64,000 nt of DNA from Setaria digitata (taxonomy: Eukaryota > Nematoda > Chromadorea > Rhabditida > Setariidae): assembly GCA_003640385.1 (NCBI GenBank), contig RCAB01000018.1, positions 1 to 64,000 of the forward strand. The letters run 5' to 3'. The stretch's first letter is position 1; each line of letters starts with the position of its first letter. The notes below the pieces were generated by a model, which was not told where the DNA came from, searched no databases, and was given only the letters and a program-made list of their open reading frames with translations. This document shows, piece after piece, positions 11,258 to 24,103 of the stretch. Position numbers and translations under genes: made by a program.

Positions 11258-14200
11258 AGTCGGTAAAGAGACTAATTTTAATTTTTAGACACTCTAGTTC
11301 ACGTAATTCTTGATTTCATAAGTAGATTTTACTAGCCTAAATCGGATGTAGTAGAGTAAGAAACTGAAATAATGAATCGGAAACCTTACATTACTGGATT
11401 CATTTCCTTCGAGCACAAATGATTGTTCTGTGAAAGAATCTATGCGACGGTTCGAAATGCGAGCTTTCACATCAAGTAATAAAATGCTGGGAGGGAAAGC
11501 CAATGCTAAAATTACTTTCAAGTTTGAATAACTGGAAGAAATAGCTGATAACTTTTCAAAAAGTACCTTTTAATGCCAAGGCCACCGTGCCATAAGTCCG
11601 CCAGTAGAATTTGACAGCTAAAATGAATTCCACCTTGAGAGTGTTTTTCAAAGTTTTTAAGATATTTTGAAAATATTTTCCATCGAATGAATAATAACAA
11701 CTCCGCTCAACTTGTTCAGCAATTAATACTATATCTTTCTGTAAAGAATAAGTTAGACTCTATATTTACCTTAGAGTCAGATTTGCACTTAATCCCTGTT
11801 TCTTGAGATTGATTTCAGAACACTCTAACTTATTTTTGTGCTCATTAAATTTGAATAAACGGCTCGCATAAGGAAAGATGGGCTTAATTAGTTAATATGG
11901 AGTAAGTAAATAATTACCACGGATGAGCTAAAAATCTTCGATTATTTGCAACGACTGCTAATGAAAGGCATGTGTGATGTCCCCAGTTAGGCAGCTCGGC
12001 TGTTAGTAGTCGTAAAGTTCCTGCATCATCTTGTAAATAGCAGTGATTCAATAAACTTAGACTTTCTCTTTTGAACTCCCTGGAAATTAGGAATTACAGC
12101 CGATTTGAAATGGTTGAGAGGAAGCTTTTTTTTTTGGGAGCCATCAGTGGAATGAAAGTCTCGAAACAGTAAAAGTTGAACTCTGTATTTTTCCTAAAAG
12201 AATCTAAAACGGAATAACACACTCAGCAAATTCACGGAGTTCATTCGATACTTCAACTTCGATGTATTCATCGGCAGCCTCTTTACTCATACTTTTGTAG
12301 AGTCTTACGGCAGCCAGCGCTTTAGCCATGGCCTCTTCACCATACATCCACATGCAGCGTGCCATTTCCTGTCGACGTGACAACACTGCCCATAGCATTA
12401 AGTCATTGAACGGGAACTGGAAGTCGTCACCTGTCAATGGATCACATTACTTTTGAATCAGAAGCCTCATTCGGCGAATGCCATCTAAGCGTTTCAACTG
12501 ACCTTCTTTACTGTCCTTGCGCAACCGCTTCTTCACGTTGCTTTTGGCATCCTGAACAAGAAATTGAATGGATATCAATCATGCACTGTAAACCTATTGA
12601 GATATTTCTCTAAAACTATTCAAGCTCTATAGTGACTTAGTAACCCCTACACTTGATTTTTTCAAGATCTGTGGAATTGTAAAACTTTGCTTAATAAAAA
12701 TCCATACGCAACTGAAATAAAATATTACTTCAGCCATTTGCTTTGTCTTTGAATGCGTTGAACAGAGATTTCGGAAACTTGGAATTCTAGAAATCTGAAA
12801 ACACTGCATCTTAAGTTTTGGAATCGAGAAAATATAAAGCCTAATAGATACTGTATTTTAAATAGATACCACTGACCAATGCTTTCTTTTTGCACTTTTC
12901 ATATTTATTTTTGAACTTTCTCGATGTGTAGGAGCACTTGTAAGCGTTTCCCATCAATCGCTCTATGACAACTCCTATTTTTGGCAATGTAATTCGACTA
13001 TCAATTATCGCCGTGCTGTCGTTAATTAGTGGCAGGATTAAATCTTGTTCCTGAACGTAAAGTAATCACTCTATAATATCTCGTTTATGAACCTTAAAAA
13101 TGAATTTTTTATCATTTATATGAGGAGAAGTAGTTAATAAAGTTCAGGCTTGTACATAAGACTACTAACTCATTTTATCATAAAAAATAGAAGGAACTGA
13201 AAAATGGAAGATGCAGAAACAAATTACCATGTTGTAAAGTTGTTCCAGTCGACTGATCGTCAAAAATTTCTTCATCGAAACTCCATTTTCCAGGAGAAGT
13301 TTAACGAAATCGACACGGTCTAATGCTAGTGCTTCCATCATTGCATTATATAATAAATGTGGGTTCCAGCTTTGATTGGATATGAAGATATCTGAACGTG
13401 CGATGTCTACTCGATTCCACACAAGAGTCAGTGCTAACTAAAGTTGGCAATTTTGAAAAAAGTCTGACTTCCAATCGTCTTAGTATTTCCTATTTGGAAA
13501 AATTATTCTTGAAATATTTTCATTTTTGTTCGTCCTTTAAAATTGAAAACCAACTCGATTTGAGTGTACCTTACGAATTTCTAGAACAGATAATGAAATA
13601 ATAAGTATACCTACCTGATCAGCTGCTGATAGATTTTGTCCTTTTAATATGGCACTCAAAATTGCGTGGTCAACATCTTGCTTCTTGTTTTCACTCAAAC
13701 GAAAAACGGTCAGCTATAAAAAGAGAGAAAGGATTCTGAAAGCAAGAAGCATTACTTTTAATGAATTCCTATTAATTTTTCAAAAACAATTCGATTTTTA
13801 AACTATTAACATACCAAATCGCGATGCTTTGCGCAACATAATATTTCTTCAAGAATTTGTTCCGGTGGTGTGGTACTGTACCGAAATACCGAAGTAATGA
13901 GGGTGAGAAGTTGAGCACGAATTTTTCTCGATAAACTGCTATAAAATAATTTCATTCTCGATTACTTGAACACATTCGTCTGTCCAGAACAATTCAACAA
14001 AATCAGCCGATCGAGAAATCATTGAGGTTGCAATCGATGGAATATGCCTTCAGAAATTCATTTATCACGAATCGATTGCAACCTCAATGATTTCTCGATC
14101 GGTTATACGATCGACATAACGTCTCATTGTAAGAAAAAGTAAAGCTCTTGAAAAACTATAGAAAATGTGTTTTGCTTACTAGAGAGTTTCAACTGAAGGA

Positions 14201-16590
14201 AACTTCAGACTGTCATTTATTAAGTGATGGAAGTTACTCTTGTCACTCGAATAAGGATTTATTTGGGAACTCACCCATTCTCAAGAATATGTCGGTGTGC
14301 AAAGGCAATGAGATCTGAAGCTCTTCCGCTACCGTCACAAACGATGACAGGAACTGGCGGTTGACTGAAATTTTGAAAATTGAAAGAGTGTGAAGGATAG
14401 TGATCGATGTTTGAGATGAATAAGTCTTGAGAACAACGAACTTAGCTAGATATTGAAGTATTGCGCGGATAGTGCAAGTGCCGCCTTCTAGCACTGCGCA
14501 AACAACAGGTACGTGCCGTGTCCCCAGACCAATCGTTTGCTTCCGCGCTATGAATTCCTCGAAGCGTCTTCGTAAAATGATGTCAGCACCATATCTGAAT
14601 TCATCATTCAATAAAATACGAATACAAGGAAGAAATATGCTAGAAGAGACACCTGATTCTTCAGAGTTACCTTCCGTTTGTGCCGTTATCGACGAGTAGG
14701 AAGTAGGAGTGTCGGTCATTCAATGTGGCATACTTGCTTTTGGAAGAAAAGGAGTGCGGATCGTAAGATACAACGATATCTTTTCCAATCAGTTTCTCAT
14801 GACGTTTTAATAATCCCCACGGGGCAATTCCTATTGTAACTACTTTTGATCGCATTCTGAAATTTTGACTACAAGGAAGAGGTTGTTGAAGCACATTCAT
14901 TACAAAAGAATAATATGCTTAAATTCTACTCTCTGGACTCCCTTTCAGACAAATAGATAACTATATAGTTCTACTGATTTTATTTTAATGATTAATAAAG
15001 ATACCTTGCTGAAATGCCAGCCTCGTCGAGTGCAGTGGCAACATGTCGTACTACACCTGCATCTATACCGGCTGTTATAATCCAAGCACCAGTAGTCTGT
15101 GCCGCTTTTAGCATTCCTTCTCGAAATACTTGGCCAAGTTTTTCTTGAACCCTTTGAAATGTCTAGCTTTGCAACGACTTTCCGGGGAAATTGTGAGACT
15201 GTCAAAAGGAATTCGAAAAATAAGTAACAAAAAAATACTCGAAATTGGTAATACCGCCGTGAACTGTGATAACAAGACGAGGTGGCTCCAGTCCCCAAAC
15301 TTTCTCCATCAAATACATTATATCAGATGGGTCTGAATCATAGCCCAATCGAACGTAGTGAGCTTTGTGCGCATGAGCACCACCCTGACAAAACTTCGAA
15401 AGATAAGATTATTCAGAAAGAGCCTGAAAGAGTTTGAAAGTCCTGTTTTAAACTGAAGGAATCACCGAAAATTCCAAAGTTCCAAAGGCGTCTGTCTGAG
15501 CGGTTTTTGTGTGCTTCGTAATACTCCAGCGTATTGACTGACTGGAAGTTGATGTTGATGGCGACCGCATCGCTGCTTCATCGTCCGTCACTGTCGCTCT
15601 AAATTGTGATATTACTGCCGAACTGTGAGCATTTAGAGAAAGTCCACAGCCACATCTGAAATGTCATTCTTTAAATTGAAATAAATTAACAAAATCGATA
15701 ATCTTAGAGCGCTAATGGAAATGGCGCAAACAGCAACTCAAAGGGCAAACACCTGCTGTTTATATCTTGAAGTTCCCTGCTTTTTTAGCAAATTATTTTC
15801 AATTAAATGCCAAATATCTTTCAGTTGCTTTATAAATAAACTGATCAGCAGTATATTTCCGCAAATTGCAATAACCTCAGATGGAGCTGTCCGCTAATAA
15901 TTCTACATTTGATTTGGTGTATATTCAAATTTTTTTTTTTATTAATTTGATCTTTGCCAATCAGATCTTCCAATGAATGAAATATGCCAACATTTACTCT
16001 TGAACCGTTTATAAGCAGGACAATAAATCATAAGCACTTTCTCGAGGCTGTTTCTCTGATCATTCTACTCAATCTAAAGGTCCCCAAAATTCTATGACCA
16101 AATAATTTGCAGCTAAGTACTCCTCCTTTTTCCATTCTTTGATTTAGTTGCTCTTCACAGTAATAAGTGTATTTCGTCGCAACTTTCATAAGATGAAAAG
16201 AGTTATAGGAGTGAGCTCACTGAAAAATTTCGTTCTTTGCAAGTTAAAAATCTTGTTTAAATTCATTGCTTACTTATTTGTGCCAAAGGTTGGAATGTAT
16301 TTGATGCATTCTCGTTTTAGAAAAACTTGCTCAATCCACGGTCCTTTCAGTTTTTCGGTCTGGAAAAATATACGCTCATTGTTTTTATAAAAAATTTATG
16401 GTAACTAGTGTTTAGTTATCTTTTAAACGTATTCGGTATTAGCTCTCAACTCACCCATTAAGTGACTTATACAGAGCACAGGACTTCGGGAATGAGAGAA
16501 ATGATGCGTCTAGTTTCTTATTATTCAATAATTCAAGAACAATAATGAAAATAGTGATACCGGATCTATTGATCTGCATCACATTTAAAA
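6719..16590 (-). CDS. gon-2: TRPM-family cation channel (GON-2/GTL-like)
   Basis: Multi-exon TRPM channel for divalent cations (Ca2+/Mg2+) at the plasma membrane. In order on the minus strand: a Cys-rich CGCG start region (16455, 15655); the N-terminal TRPM homology (SLOG) region with [10 protein letters not shown] (near 15270), [16 protein letters not shown] (15080), [12 protein letters not shown] (14830) and [17 protein letters not shown] (14340); helical repeats (13940-11950); membrane helices (11500-9913); the pore [16 protein letters not shown] (9480-9420), with both glutamates of the Mg/Ca-permeable type; S6 with [10 protein letters not shown] (9100); the TRP-box region [18 protein letters not shown] (8880); a coiled coil (8041-7690); and a YTSITDTI tail motif (7360). 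The stop is at 6719. The symbol rests on the pore and on a recalled shared chromosome with C. elegans gon-2; gtl-1/gtl-2 are alternatives. Further 5' exons may reach about 16.95 kb. No kinase or Nudix domain was seen. Confidence 0.88.
11223..11256. repeat. Poly(A) homopolymer, about 33 nt
   Basis: An uninterrupted A run of roughly 33 bases lies in a TRPM intron. On the coding (minus) strand it reads as poly(T), just upstream of an exon-like segment. Its length is likely to vary and to be error-prone in sequencing. Confidence 0.9.
14007..14102. repeat. Perfect 32-bp inverted repeat with 32-nt loop (hairpin) in TRPM intron
   Basis: Bases 14007-14038, starting CCGATCGAGAAATCATTGAG, are the exact reverse complement of 14071-14102. 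A 32-base spacer separates them. The element lies in the TRPM intron between the exons near 13938 and 14270. Transcribed from either strand it would fold into a 32-bp uninterrupted stem. No target-site duplication was seen at its edges. It could be a small-RNA precursor, a miniature inverted-repeat element, or a recent local inverted duplication. Confidence 0.92.
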
Positions 16591-16717
16591 TCTGTAAAAT
16601 CCTCCGAATCACAACCCTGCATAAGAATCTTCAGTGATCCATTGTTCAGTGTTTTTATTGAGAATCATATCACACAAATCTTAACGAACGTTTCAGATCA
16701 CATTATATTAATTGACT

Positions 16718-16950
16718 TACTAAGGCATGTACAAAGAGTTCAGGTCGATCGAGTAATCTGGAGGTGCGTTTTTGTTTGACATTTTCCATGGCACAATAAC
16801 TGCTTGGAACATTGACCAACGAATAAAATTGCTGCCCATTTAAGGAATTACGTGGTGCTGTGCAACAGAAGGAATGCACAGAGTTACTTCTGCAAATTTT
16901 TTTAAGAAGTTTCATTTCAAGTTCAAAATGGAAATTCGAAATATCATAAC
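16718..16950 (-). CDS. Possible 5' coding exon of the TRPM gene
   Basis: An open minus-strand frame ends ELFVHAL at a strong GTAAGT donor (about 16718). The next open segment begins after a TTTTACAG acceptor near 16590 in the same phase and runs into the Cys-rich TRPM exon at 16455. The peptide is Ser/Asn-rich with several cysteines and a basic KQKRTSRLLDRPE stretch. The TRPM N-terminus ahead of the SLOG region is poorly conserved, so family similarity cannot confirm it. The upstream boundary is uncertain. Confidence 0.35.
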
Positions 16951-19900
16951 TGGAACTGATCAAAGACTGGAAACTGCGCAGAAAGCAAAAGATAGAACTG
17001 TTTCAAATGTATCATTCCAATTCAAGTCTGACTGAAAGACTCTAACATTTATGCAGTGATTTACATCCATTACCAAAAATAGGTCACTTCTGGATGTGAC
17101 GCAGATTTTTTTCCCCATTGTTTTAAATATCATTTGATAAAAAGGACAAAAACGTATATCGCTAGCACGAATGACTGGGCAAGCGTAATGGAAGCTCGTA
17201 CTGCTTCTTGCACCGAAGTTATCACAAACCTTTGTTTTTCATCGGAGATGAAGTCGTCGTTTAAGCTATCAGGTTGCAAAGTAGATTCAATGTTGGAAAC
17301 TGAAGCGCAATCTTGCATTTCTCTTGAAAAATGTTGCTTGAGAACTTTTTCAACAAAAAAAGAAAGAAATGAGGGAGTAAGGTATGCCTGTACTCTGATT
17401 TTATCGGAGTGAGAAGAGTGGGAGAAACTTTTGCATTCGAAATAAAATTTGTAATTGATGACAAAAACGCACTCAATTTAACTGCCCCGTTATTAATCTT
17501 TATGTAAACGTTCATTCAGAGTACAGTAAAGTTATCAAAAGACAAATACCACCACAAACAATTTGATAGCGTAGCACATGAGAGGTACCCATCTCGTTAT
17601 CAGACCTTCCTGAAAAAAAAAACCTGTTTCTAATATTTTCTTCGAATCCCACCTCTTCTTTGTATTCCTCTTCTTCTGCAATACTTCATTTTCTAATGAA
17701 GACTAAGTGAGAAACAGAATTCATTTATAAATAATATTTAACGAATAATTGGAAGAGTAATTTAACTTTTAGTGGTGTAGCAAAGCGTACTAATTGTCAA
17801 CATTGGTGAAACTTAGTGACAAGGAACGATAATAAGTAACGATTTATATCTATATTGCGAGGATTAATTAGTTATAATATTTATTTCTCAATAAAATAGC
17901 GACATGTGTTAGATACACATATCAAATTATCATCCGTCTATTTAGCTAAATAAAAATTGGTCGGGATTTTCTTCGCTTTTGTTTTTATTCTTTCTATTCT
18001 AAATCATCGTGTGTAAAATATGAGCAGATCAGAAAAATTTAATATACAAAATTTCTCCAGATTTTTATTTTGCTTATCTCATACGACCTTTTAGTATAAC
18101 AAATGAGCTTTTAGAAGATTCTTTTCAATAGTCTCTGTTTCCAGTAGCATAATTTCCAATTAGTTTCAGTTAATGAGTCGATAGGGAAGAAGTAGAACCA
18201 GATTGCACTGCAAGATGACATGACAACAAATGTTTTCATTGGGAAGTTCTGCATTCAAGTACACGAAGGAGGCCGACCACTGAAATGTACACTTTTCTGC
18301 AGCAAGAAAATGTTAGAGATTTGTTTCTGTTTCGTCTTGAAAGCTGTGCTTTACTCTTCTCAGTACAACAATACTTCGTCAAGGAATGAAATTGTATTGT
18401 TAGTATGAAGTCGGACAAGATATCACTCATTTTTATAGATGAGTGAAACAACTGTATTTATTACAATTGTTAAACTTCTGATTTTTTTTTCTGCTCTTTA
18501 GCATCACTATTTTAACCAATATTCGTCCACATGCTAGCTTTACGGGACAGCAATATCAGAATACAAAGAAAAATACTGAAAAAATTTCATCGAAAGTTGA
18601 AAGTTTAAAGGCGAAGAATAATAGATAGAGCAAGAAGTTTGACGGACGAGAATAGTTATCTCGAGATGGTCATAGCATTGTGGGAAGTTAATGACATGAA
18701 GCAGACTCGGTATTTGAAACCGGTTTATGTGGTTGTAACAGTCTATTTAACGGATCAGTTCATCGCAGAGGAAAAATTCCTTTTAAAGTAAAATTTAGTC
18801 AAGTAACTTTTCAGTATGGATAAAAGAATAGGTCTTCTTGAATGTCCCAGGAGCGAAGTAGCATTTTATTCAATTCCTTAGAAGCGAGAAATTGAACAAA
18901 AAGGTCGATCTTCTTGAATGTGAGCTTTTCTGCTCTTTCTGAGGAAATGAATTTATACAAATACTTTCAGCTGCAGCAGCAGCAGCAGCAGTACAAGAAG
19001 CAATCACTGTAAGAAGCATTTATTACTTTAAATGCAAATGACGATTTCTTCCTTTCTCGTCATTTTTTGGAAATATTCCAAAAAATGAGCAACAAGGCAA
19101 ACTCGAGAGGCCAGCAGGACAAAGGGCACATGCACATTCTGTGCTCTCAATTCGCCTGTTCAATTGTTTCTTTCCTATTTCTCATTTTTCCGATTAAGCA
19201 ACTACTTCAAAAACTTCAGAAAGCATAGAAATCGTTCTTCAGATAATCAGCATGAAGGTAGGCATAAAAAATGATGGAAATGCTTGAACACGCATGAACA
19301 GCGTCCATTTATTCAATTTACAAAACAAATACAAATTTCTTACCAATATATAAAAGCAAATTGAGAAATCAATTGGAAGAATGAAGCAGTCGGCGCTTTT
19401 CTTTCAAATATAGACAAACATTCAAAAGTGCACACAAACACACAGTAAACAGTGAATGCTAAGGCTGAAGTAGCAAAATCATCATCTTGCAAACTATCTC
19501 TCCAGAAAAACTGCTACTTCCTGATGTTTCAAATTTATAAAAAATTTATAATCCCTTTCTGGATTGTCAAAATAAGTAAAACGTCAGTTGATAATTCAAC
19601 ATAATTAAATCCATTCTTCTCCGTCCAATCCAAAACTATTTGATCAGAAAAAACAGTTTTTTCCCAGCAAAAGCTCATAAATGACGAAGATGAAAAAGAA
19701 AGTACAAAACATTGCGCACAGCAAAAGCCTATAAGCAAAAAAAAAATTAAAAATATGAATTATATGTGGACAGGCATATATCTAATTCATATATAGCACT
19801 ACACACCATTTGTACAGGAACGCGAACCTCAAATTGGAAGGGAAATAAGGAAGATGATGAACGAATTTGGTAAACATCGTACCAGAAGAAACACTTGACT

Positions 19901-20643
19901 CATATTCGAAAAAAATTTATAGCCCACAAAAACGATGTGGTAAGAAAACAAATTAGTGAATGAAAATATGTTTTGAACAAAGAAAATGCAAGACCAGAAC
20001 AAGAAATTCAAAATTAATTCCAAGTAAGGGGGAGGACCAAGTCAGTGTACAAATAAAATTAACATTCACTAAAGCACGGCAATATTTCAGCTTTTGTCTG
20101 TTTTCATATCAAAGTTCCCCTACTTTTAATAAACAAACTGTTTAATGTGTTTAAAAATGACAATCCTTGAAATCTTTGATATCCCAGGCAAATTTTCGAC
20201 TCAAACTGGCTCCTTCAACTGATCAAAAAATTTTTCTCAGCTAAGTATATGTGAGACTTCCTCACTAATTAAACTTGAACTTTTGAATTATGGATTTAAA
20301 ACTTGAAGAGTCTCATAAAGGTGGGAATGGGAAAAACATTACTGAAAATAGTATTAACTGGATTCAACGAAAACGACATACTGAGCTCTAATAGGAAAAG
20401 AAAAATAAGTTTTGTCATTATAACCGAAAATCATCGTTAAATTCAACCGCATAAAAAGTTAAAACGTTTAGAGAGCAATATATGGTGCCCTTCTTTTTGG
20501 TTTATGTGGTTGAATTATTGGTAAACAGGAAGAAATGGATGGAACACTTAACTAACTGAAACATTATATCGACAATGCATTATCTGCCATCTACTTTGGA
20601 GACATTTTGCTTGTAAAAAGAAAATGCTCATGAAATACCTCTC
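16951..20643. other. Long stretch without a confident gene
   Basis: Only short frames occur. One minus-strand segment (17318 to about 17205), acidic and rich in Asp/Ser/Gln, sits between an acceptor-like and a donor-like site and might be another 5' exon of the TRPM gene. A short CAG repeat lies at 18974. The rest is AT-rich, probably TRPM promoter plus rab-10 downstream sequence. Confidence 0.5.
18974..18991 (+). repeat. (CAG)6 trinucleotide repeat
   Basis: Six perfect CAG units follow a TTTCAG acceptor-like sequence. The plus-strand frame through them reads a short polyglutamine then YKKQS before a GTAAG donor-like site. It could be a tiny exon, but there is no other sign of a gene here. 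Confidence 0.7.
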
Positions 20644-22959
20644 TTAACAGCACGACAATCTCCCTATTGTTACATTACTCTGCGGTTCTGCAGGTCGTAT
20701 TGTTGGTTGCTTCATTCCTTCGTCCTTAATTGGCATCTATAAAAAAATTATGTATTATGAACGCTGCAACACGCACTCTTAACTGATATTTAAAGAAATT
20801 TGTAATCAACACATATGAGCAGACTAACTGATATGGTTACAATAGTTTGACTTATCTAAGCACATTAAAAAACACTAGTAAAGAAAAGCTAATATATATT
20901 ATATTAATATATATTATATATTAATATATATTATTACATATATATTATATATTAATTATATTATATATATTAATATATATTAAATATTAAATAAAATATA
21001 TATATTAATATAAATATATATATAAATATATATTAAATATATATTAAATATATATTAAATATATAAAAATATATAAATAAAAATAAAAATATATAAATAT
21101 TAAAATATATATTAAATAAACATATATATTAAACTAATATATATTACAGATAAGAAATTCTCTTATTGAAGTATACAAGTTTTTCTTAGCCCTAGTAGTT
21201 CTAGTAGTTCCAACTTGACACCCCACTTATTAAAGATTCCGCCATAATGTTAACTGATCACATCACTGAGTGCGCGAACCATAATGAAATATCAATTAGT
21301 TTTAAGCAAGAGAAACATGGTTTGCAAATAGGCTGTTAAGTATAAATAGCACTTTAAGTATGAATAAGCTTTAATTATATCAGAAGCATTGACCTTATCA
21401 AGAATAGCTTCAGCAAGGTCATAGAATGCTTTATCAATCTGTATATTGGCCTTGGCAGATGTTTCCAGAAACCTGATACCATGATCACTTGCTATTTTTT
21501 CCCCTCGCTCACGTGATACTACTCGTCGCTCCGCCATATCACATTTGTTGCCCAGTAGCATCTTTTCCACATCTTCTGATGCATGCTGAAACAAATTCCA
21601 CAAAAAATTCCGGACACCTCAAAAACGTTTTCTCATTCTAACGCTTTATTCAGGTCAAAGAAGGATAGACAAATCTATAACGAATCGCTTCGACTTCATA
21701 GTTTGAATTTTTCAGCCATCAGAATCTTACATCTGCAAGCTAGAAAAAAAACGTATTTATCTCAAAAATCCTTTCACATGGATACTTTCCCAAGTATCAG
21801 TGTTTAACCTAGCCAGTCTCCCGTTCGTTCCAAAGCTGACACGTAATAATTAAAAAAAGCATGTTAGCAACATTTAAAAAGAGAAAAAAAAAAACCCTTG
21901 TTTCTCAAAAAAGCATTAATCACCTCATCAATATTCCTCAACCATTTGGCAATGTTATCGAAGCTTTTTGCATTTGTTATATCATAAACTAACATGATAC
22001 CCATTGCACCTCGATAGTAAGATGTAGTTATGGTATGAAATCGTTCTTGTCCTGCAGTATCCCTACAAAGTGGCCATTAACGGACAGATCTAGAAGTACA
22101 TCTGTACATGCATATCACTGAAAAGTTGACGTCTAACTTCAAAGTGTTGTGTAACATACCATGTAAAATAATTATTAATAGACATGACGTTACCTACAGC
22201 TAGTCAAATTATCGCCTGTTAAAACGCACATTCTCTATAATCCTTCAAATAATCCCATGGAAATAAAAAAATAAAATATGGCACTTGCTAAGAAATGTAA
22301 ATTATGCAAAGATCTAATGAATATATCTATTAAGTGTCTACAAGTTGAACAGTGAAAAAAATGACCATTAAATTGCATCAACTGATGGGCACTTACAAAG
22401 TGTCGTTTTAAATCAATATCAAAAATGCATATTTCGAAGCGGACAACTGCTACTAGAGAATAAGGACTTACCAAATCTGAAGTTTGATCTTTTTCCCCTT
22501 TAGTTCTATTGTCTTAATTTTGAAGTCGATGCCTGCAAAAATAAAATACTAATAAATAACAAACGCTAGAACCTTAAGTGGATAGAAAACTTTAGAATTT
22601 AACAAAACTTGTTCGATCCTTCGAAACAGTCCAAAACAACTGGACTTGTTGAAAGTTCCAACTCCAATTCTCTAAGTACAAACTCCAAGATTAATATAAC
22701 AGTGTTTTGGAAAGATAATTTTGGTTATGTCTAAAGTTCCCGCATTTGCGTGATTTCATTCCAGTCACTCAAGTTTACTTCAAAATAGAAGTCGAAATAA
22801 GTACATGTGGTGAAAAAAATTACAGAACCAACCTATAGTAGAAATGAAAGTAGTATTGAAAGCATCATCACTAAACCTGTACAAAATACATGTCTTTCCA
22901 ACACCACTATCACCAATAAGCAATAATTTGAAAAGTAAGTCATACTGCTTCTTTGCCAT
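20644..22959 (-). CDS. rab-10: Rab GTPase RAB-10
   Basis: Small GTPase of the Rab8/10/13 group. In C. elegans and mammals RAB-10 directs basolateral and endocytic recycling traffic. Five exons on the minus strand (22959-22833, 22532-22472, 22062-21924, 21585-21394, 20736-20644) join in phase to give 203 residues, close to the C. elegans length. Visible motifs: P-loop GDSGVGKT (16-23), switch [20 protein letters not shown] (63-69), NKCD (122-125), ETSAK (150-154) and a C-terminal Cys-Cys for double geranylgeranylation. [12 protein letters not shown] and DEHASEDV closely match what I recall of nematode RAB-10, favouring RAB-10 over RAB-8. I chose the ATG at 22959 over one two codons upstream because it gives the family start MAKKQYD. 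The last intron carries a long AT tract. The hypervariable tail is diverged. Confidence 0.97.
20890..21148. repeat. AT-only low-complexity tract
   Basis: About 260 bases almost entirely of A and T, built from ATATATTA-like units, lie in the last intron of rab-10. It is a degenerate microsatellite and a likely replication-slippage or assembly-collapse site. Confidence 0.9.
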
Positions 22960-24079
22960 TATCACTACCTGGAATTAATAGATGTAATATTTAGCACCAG
23001 AAAATATATGCAAAATTCTGACCGCAGAATTCATTTAGTATGCGACGTAATATATGTACATGCGACAAAATGCGCTGCGAAATATGGATGTCTTTAAACA
23101 GGGAATGGAAAAAAAAACTCGCTATTTCTCACCAGATGAAAGCTTCTATATAACTTAGGTCTAGGCTTCTATGAGCATTAGGTTGACAGTTACAATGGAA
23201 ATTGGACTCATGAAACGTTCCTTAACGAATGCACACAATTATATCCCTCAGGGAATATACTATTCACTCGACCATAATAAAATAAAGAAATATCGAAAAT
23301 TAGACCAATCAATTGATATTTTTGTAATTTTATGTCTTGGTGTCAGATTTCATAGCAGAAAAGAATTAATAAGAAAAGGATGTGCTAAGGAGAAGAGCAT
23401 GCAAGGCGCGAAACAGAATGACTCTGAAAACGGCTATGAAACACAAGTAGAGGAACAAGTAACTGTATTTTCCGAAAGTGGTGAAAATACGACTGAATGG
23501 TGAAAATACCGAAGTTTCCCGCAAAACTAAGAGATCGGTTTTTGCAGTCGACAGAAACACTCAACATAGGAGGTTAAGCAGTGCAGACGAACAAGACGGT
23601 GAACCACCCAACTAGACTGAGCCTCACCCCTCTCTCGAACTTGTCCTCTTCCAAAACTGTAACTCAGCATAGTGACATTCTGCGATTGGCCGAACTTTTC
23701 TCAGTAAACTTCGCAGACACGCAGTCGTCGCGCGGAGATTCTCCACATGAGATGGTTTACCACTTGTGAGTCACTTCCTTCAGGTCAATCAGCCATTTTA
23801 GTTTCAGCGTCGATTCACTTTTCAAAGTCTCAAGACAAATTACAGTAGTAGCAAAGTACTTCAAGGACAAGAACAGAATTGTCCTACTCCATCTTCCACT
23901 GATAACAAATGATGCTAAACTTAACCATTCCTTATCAGTGAGGTTTAGCCAATCAATCCAAATGAGACTAACTCCACGCAGACAACAAGCCAAATTTCAA
24001 ACTTCTTGTCTCCTAGGATCGATTTCTCCACTAATCCCAGTTCTGCTTGGAAACAATGCATGTACGTGCATGGTCATGG

Positions 24080-24103
24080 GTGCACGCACGCACGCACGCA
24101 CAT
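24080..24103. repeat. (CACG)n microsatellite
   Basis: About five tandem CACG/GCAC units make a GC-rich, alternating purine-pyrimidine island in otherwise AT-rich intergenic DNA, followed by related CACA/CACG bases. No function is inferred. Confidence 0.8.

Noticed and set aside
17641..17660. TTCGAATCCCACC resembling a tRNA T-arm
   Set aside because: No matching acceptor stem, D-arm or anticodon arm could be found around it.
23171..23503. Plus-strand 110-codon frame upstream of rab-10
   Set aside because: It shows no domain and is overlapped by minus-strand frames of similar length; no splice or conservation signal supports it.
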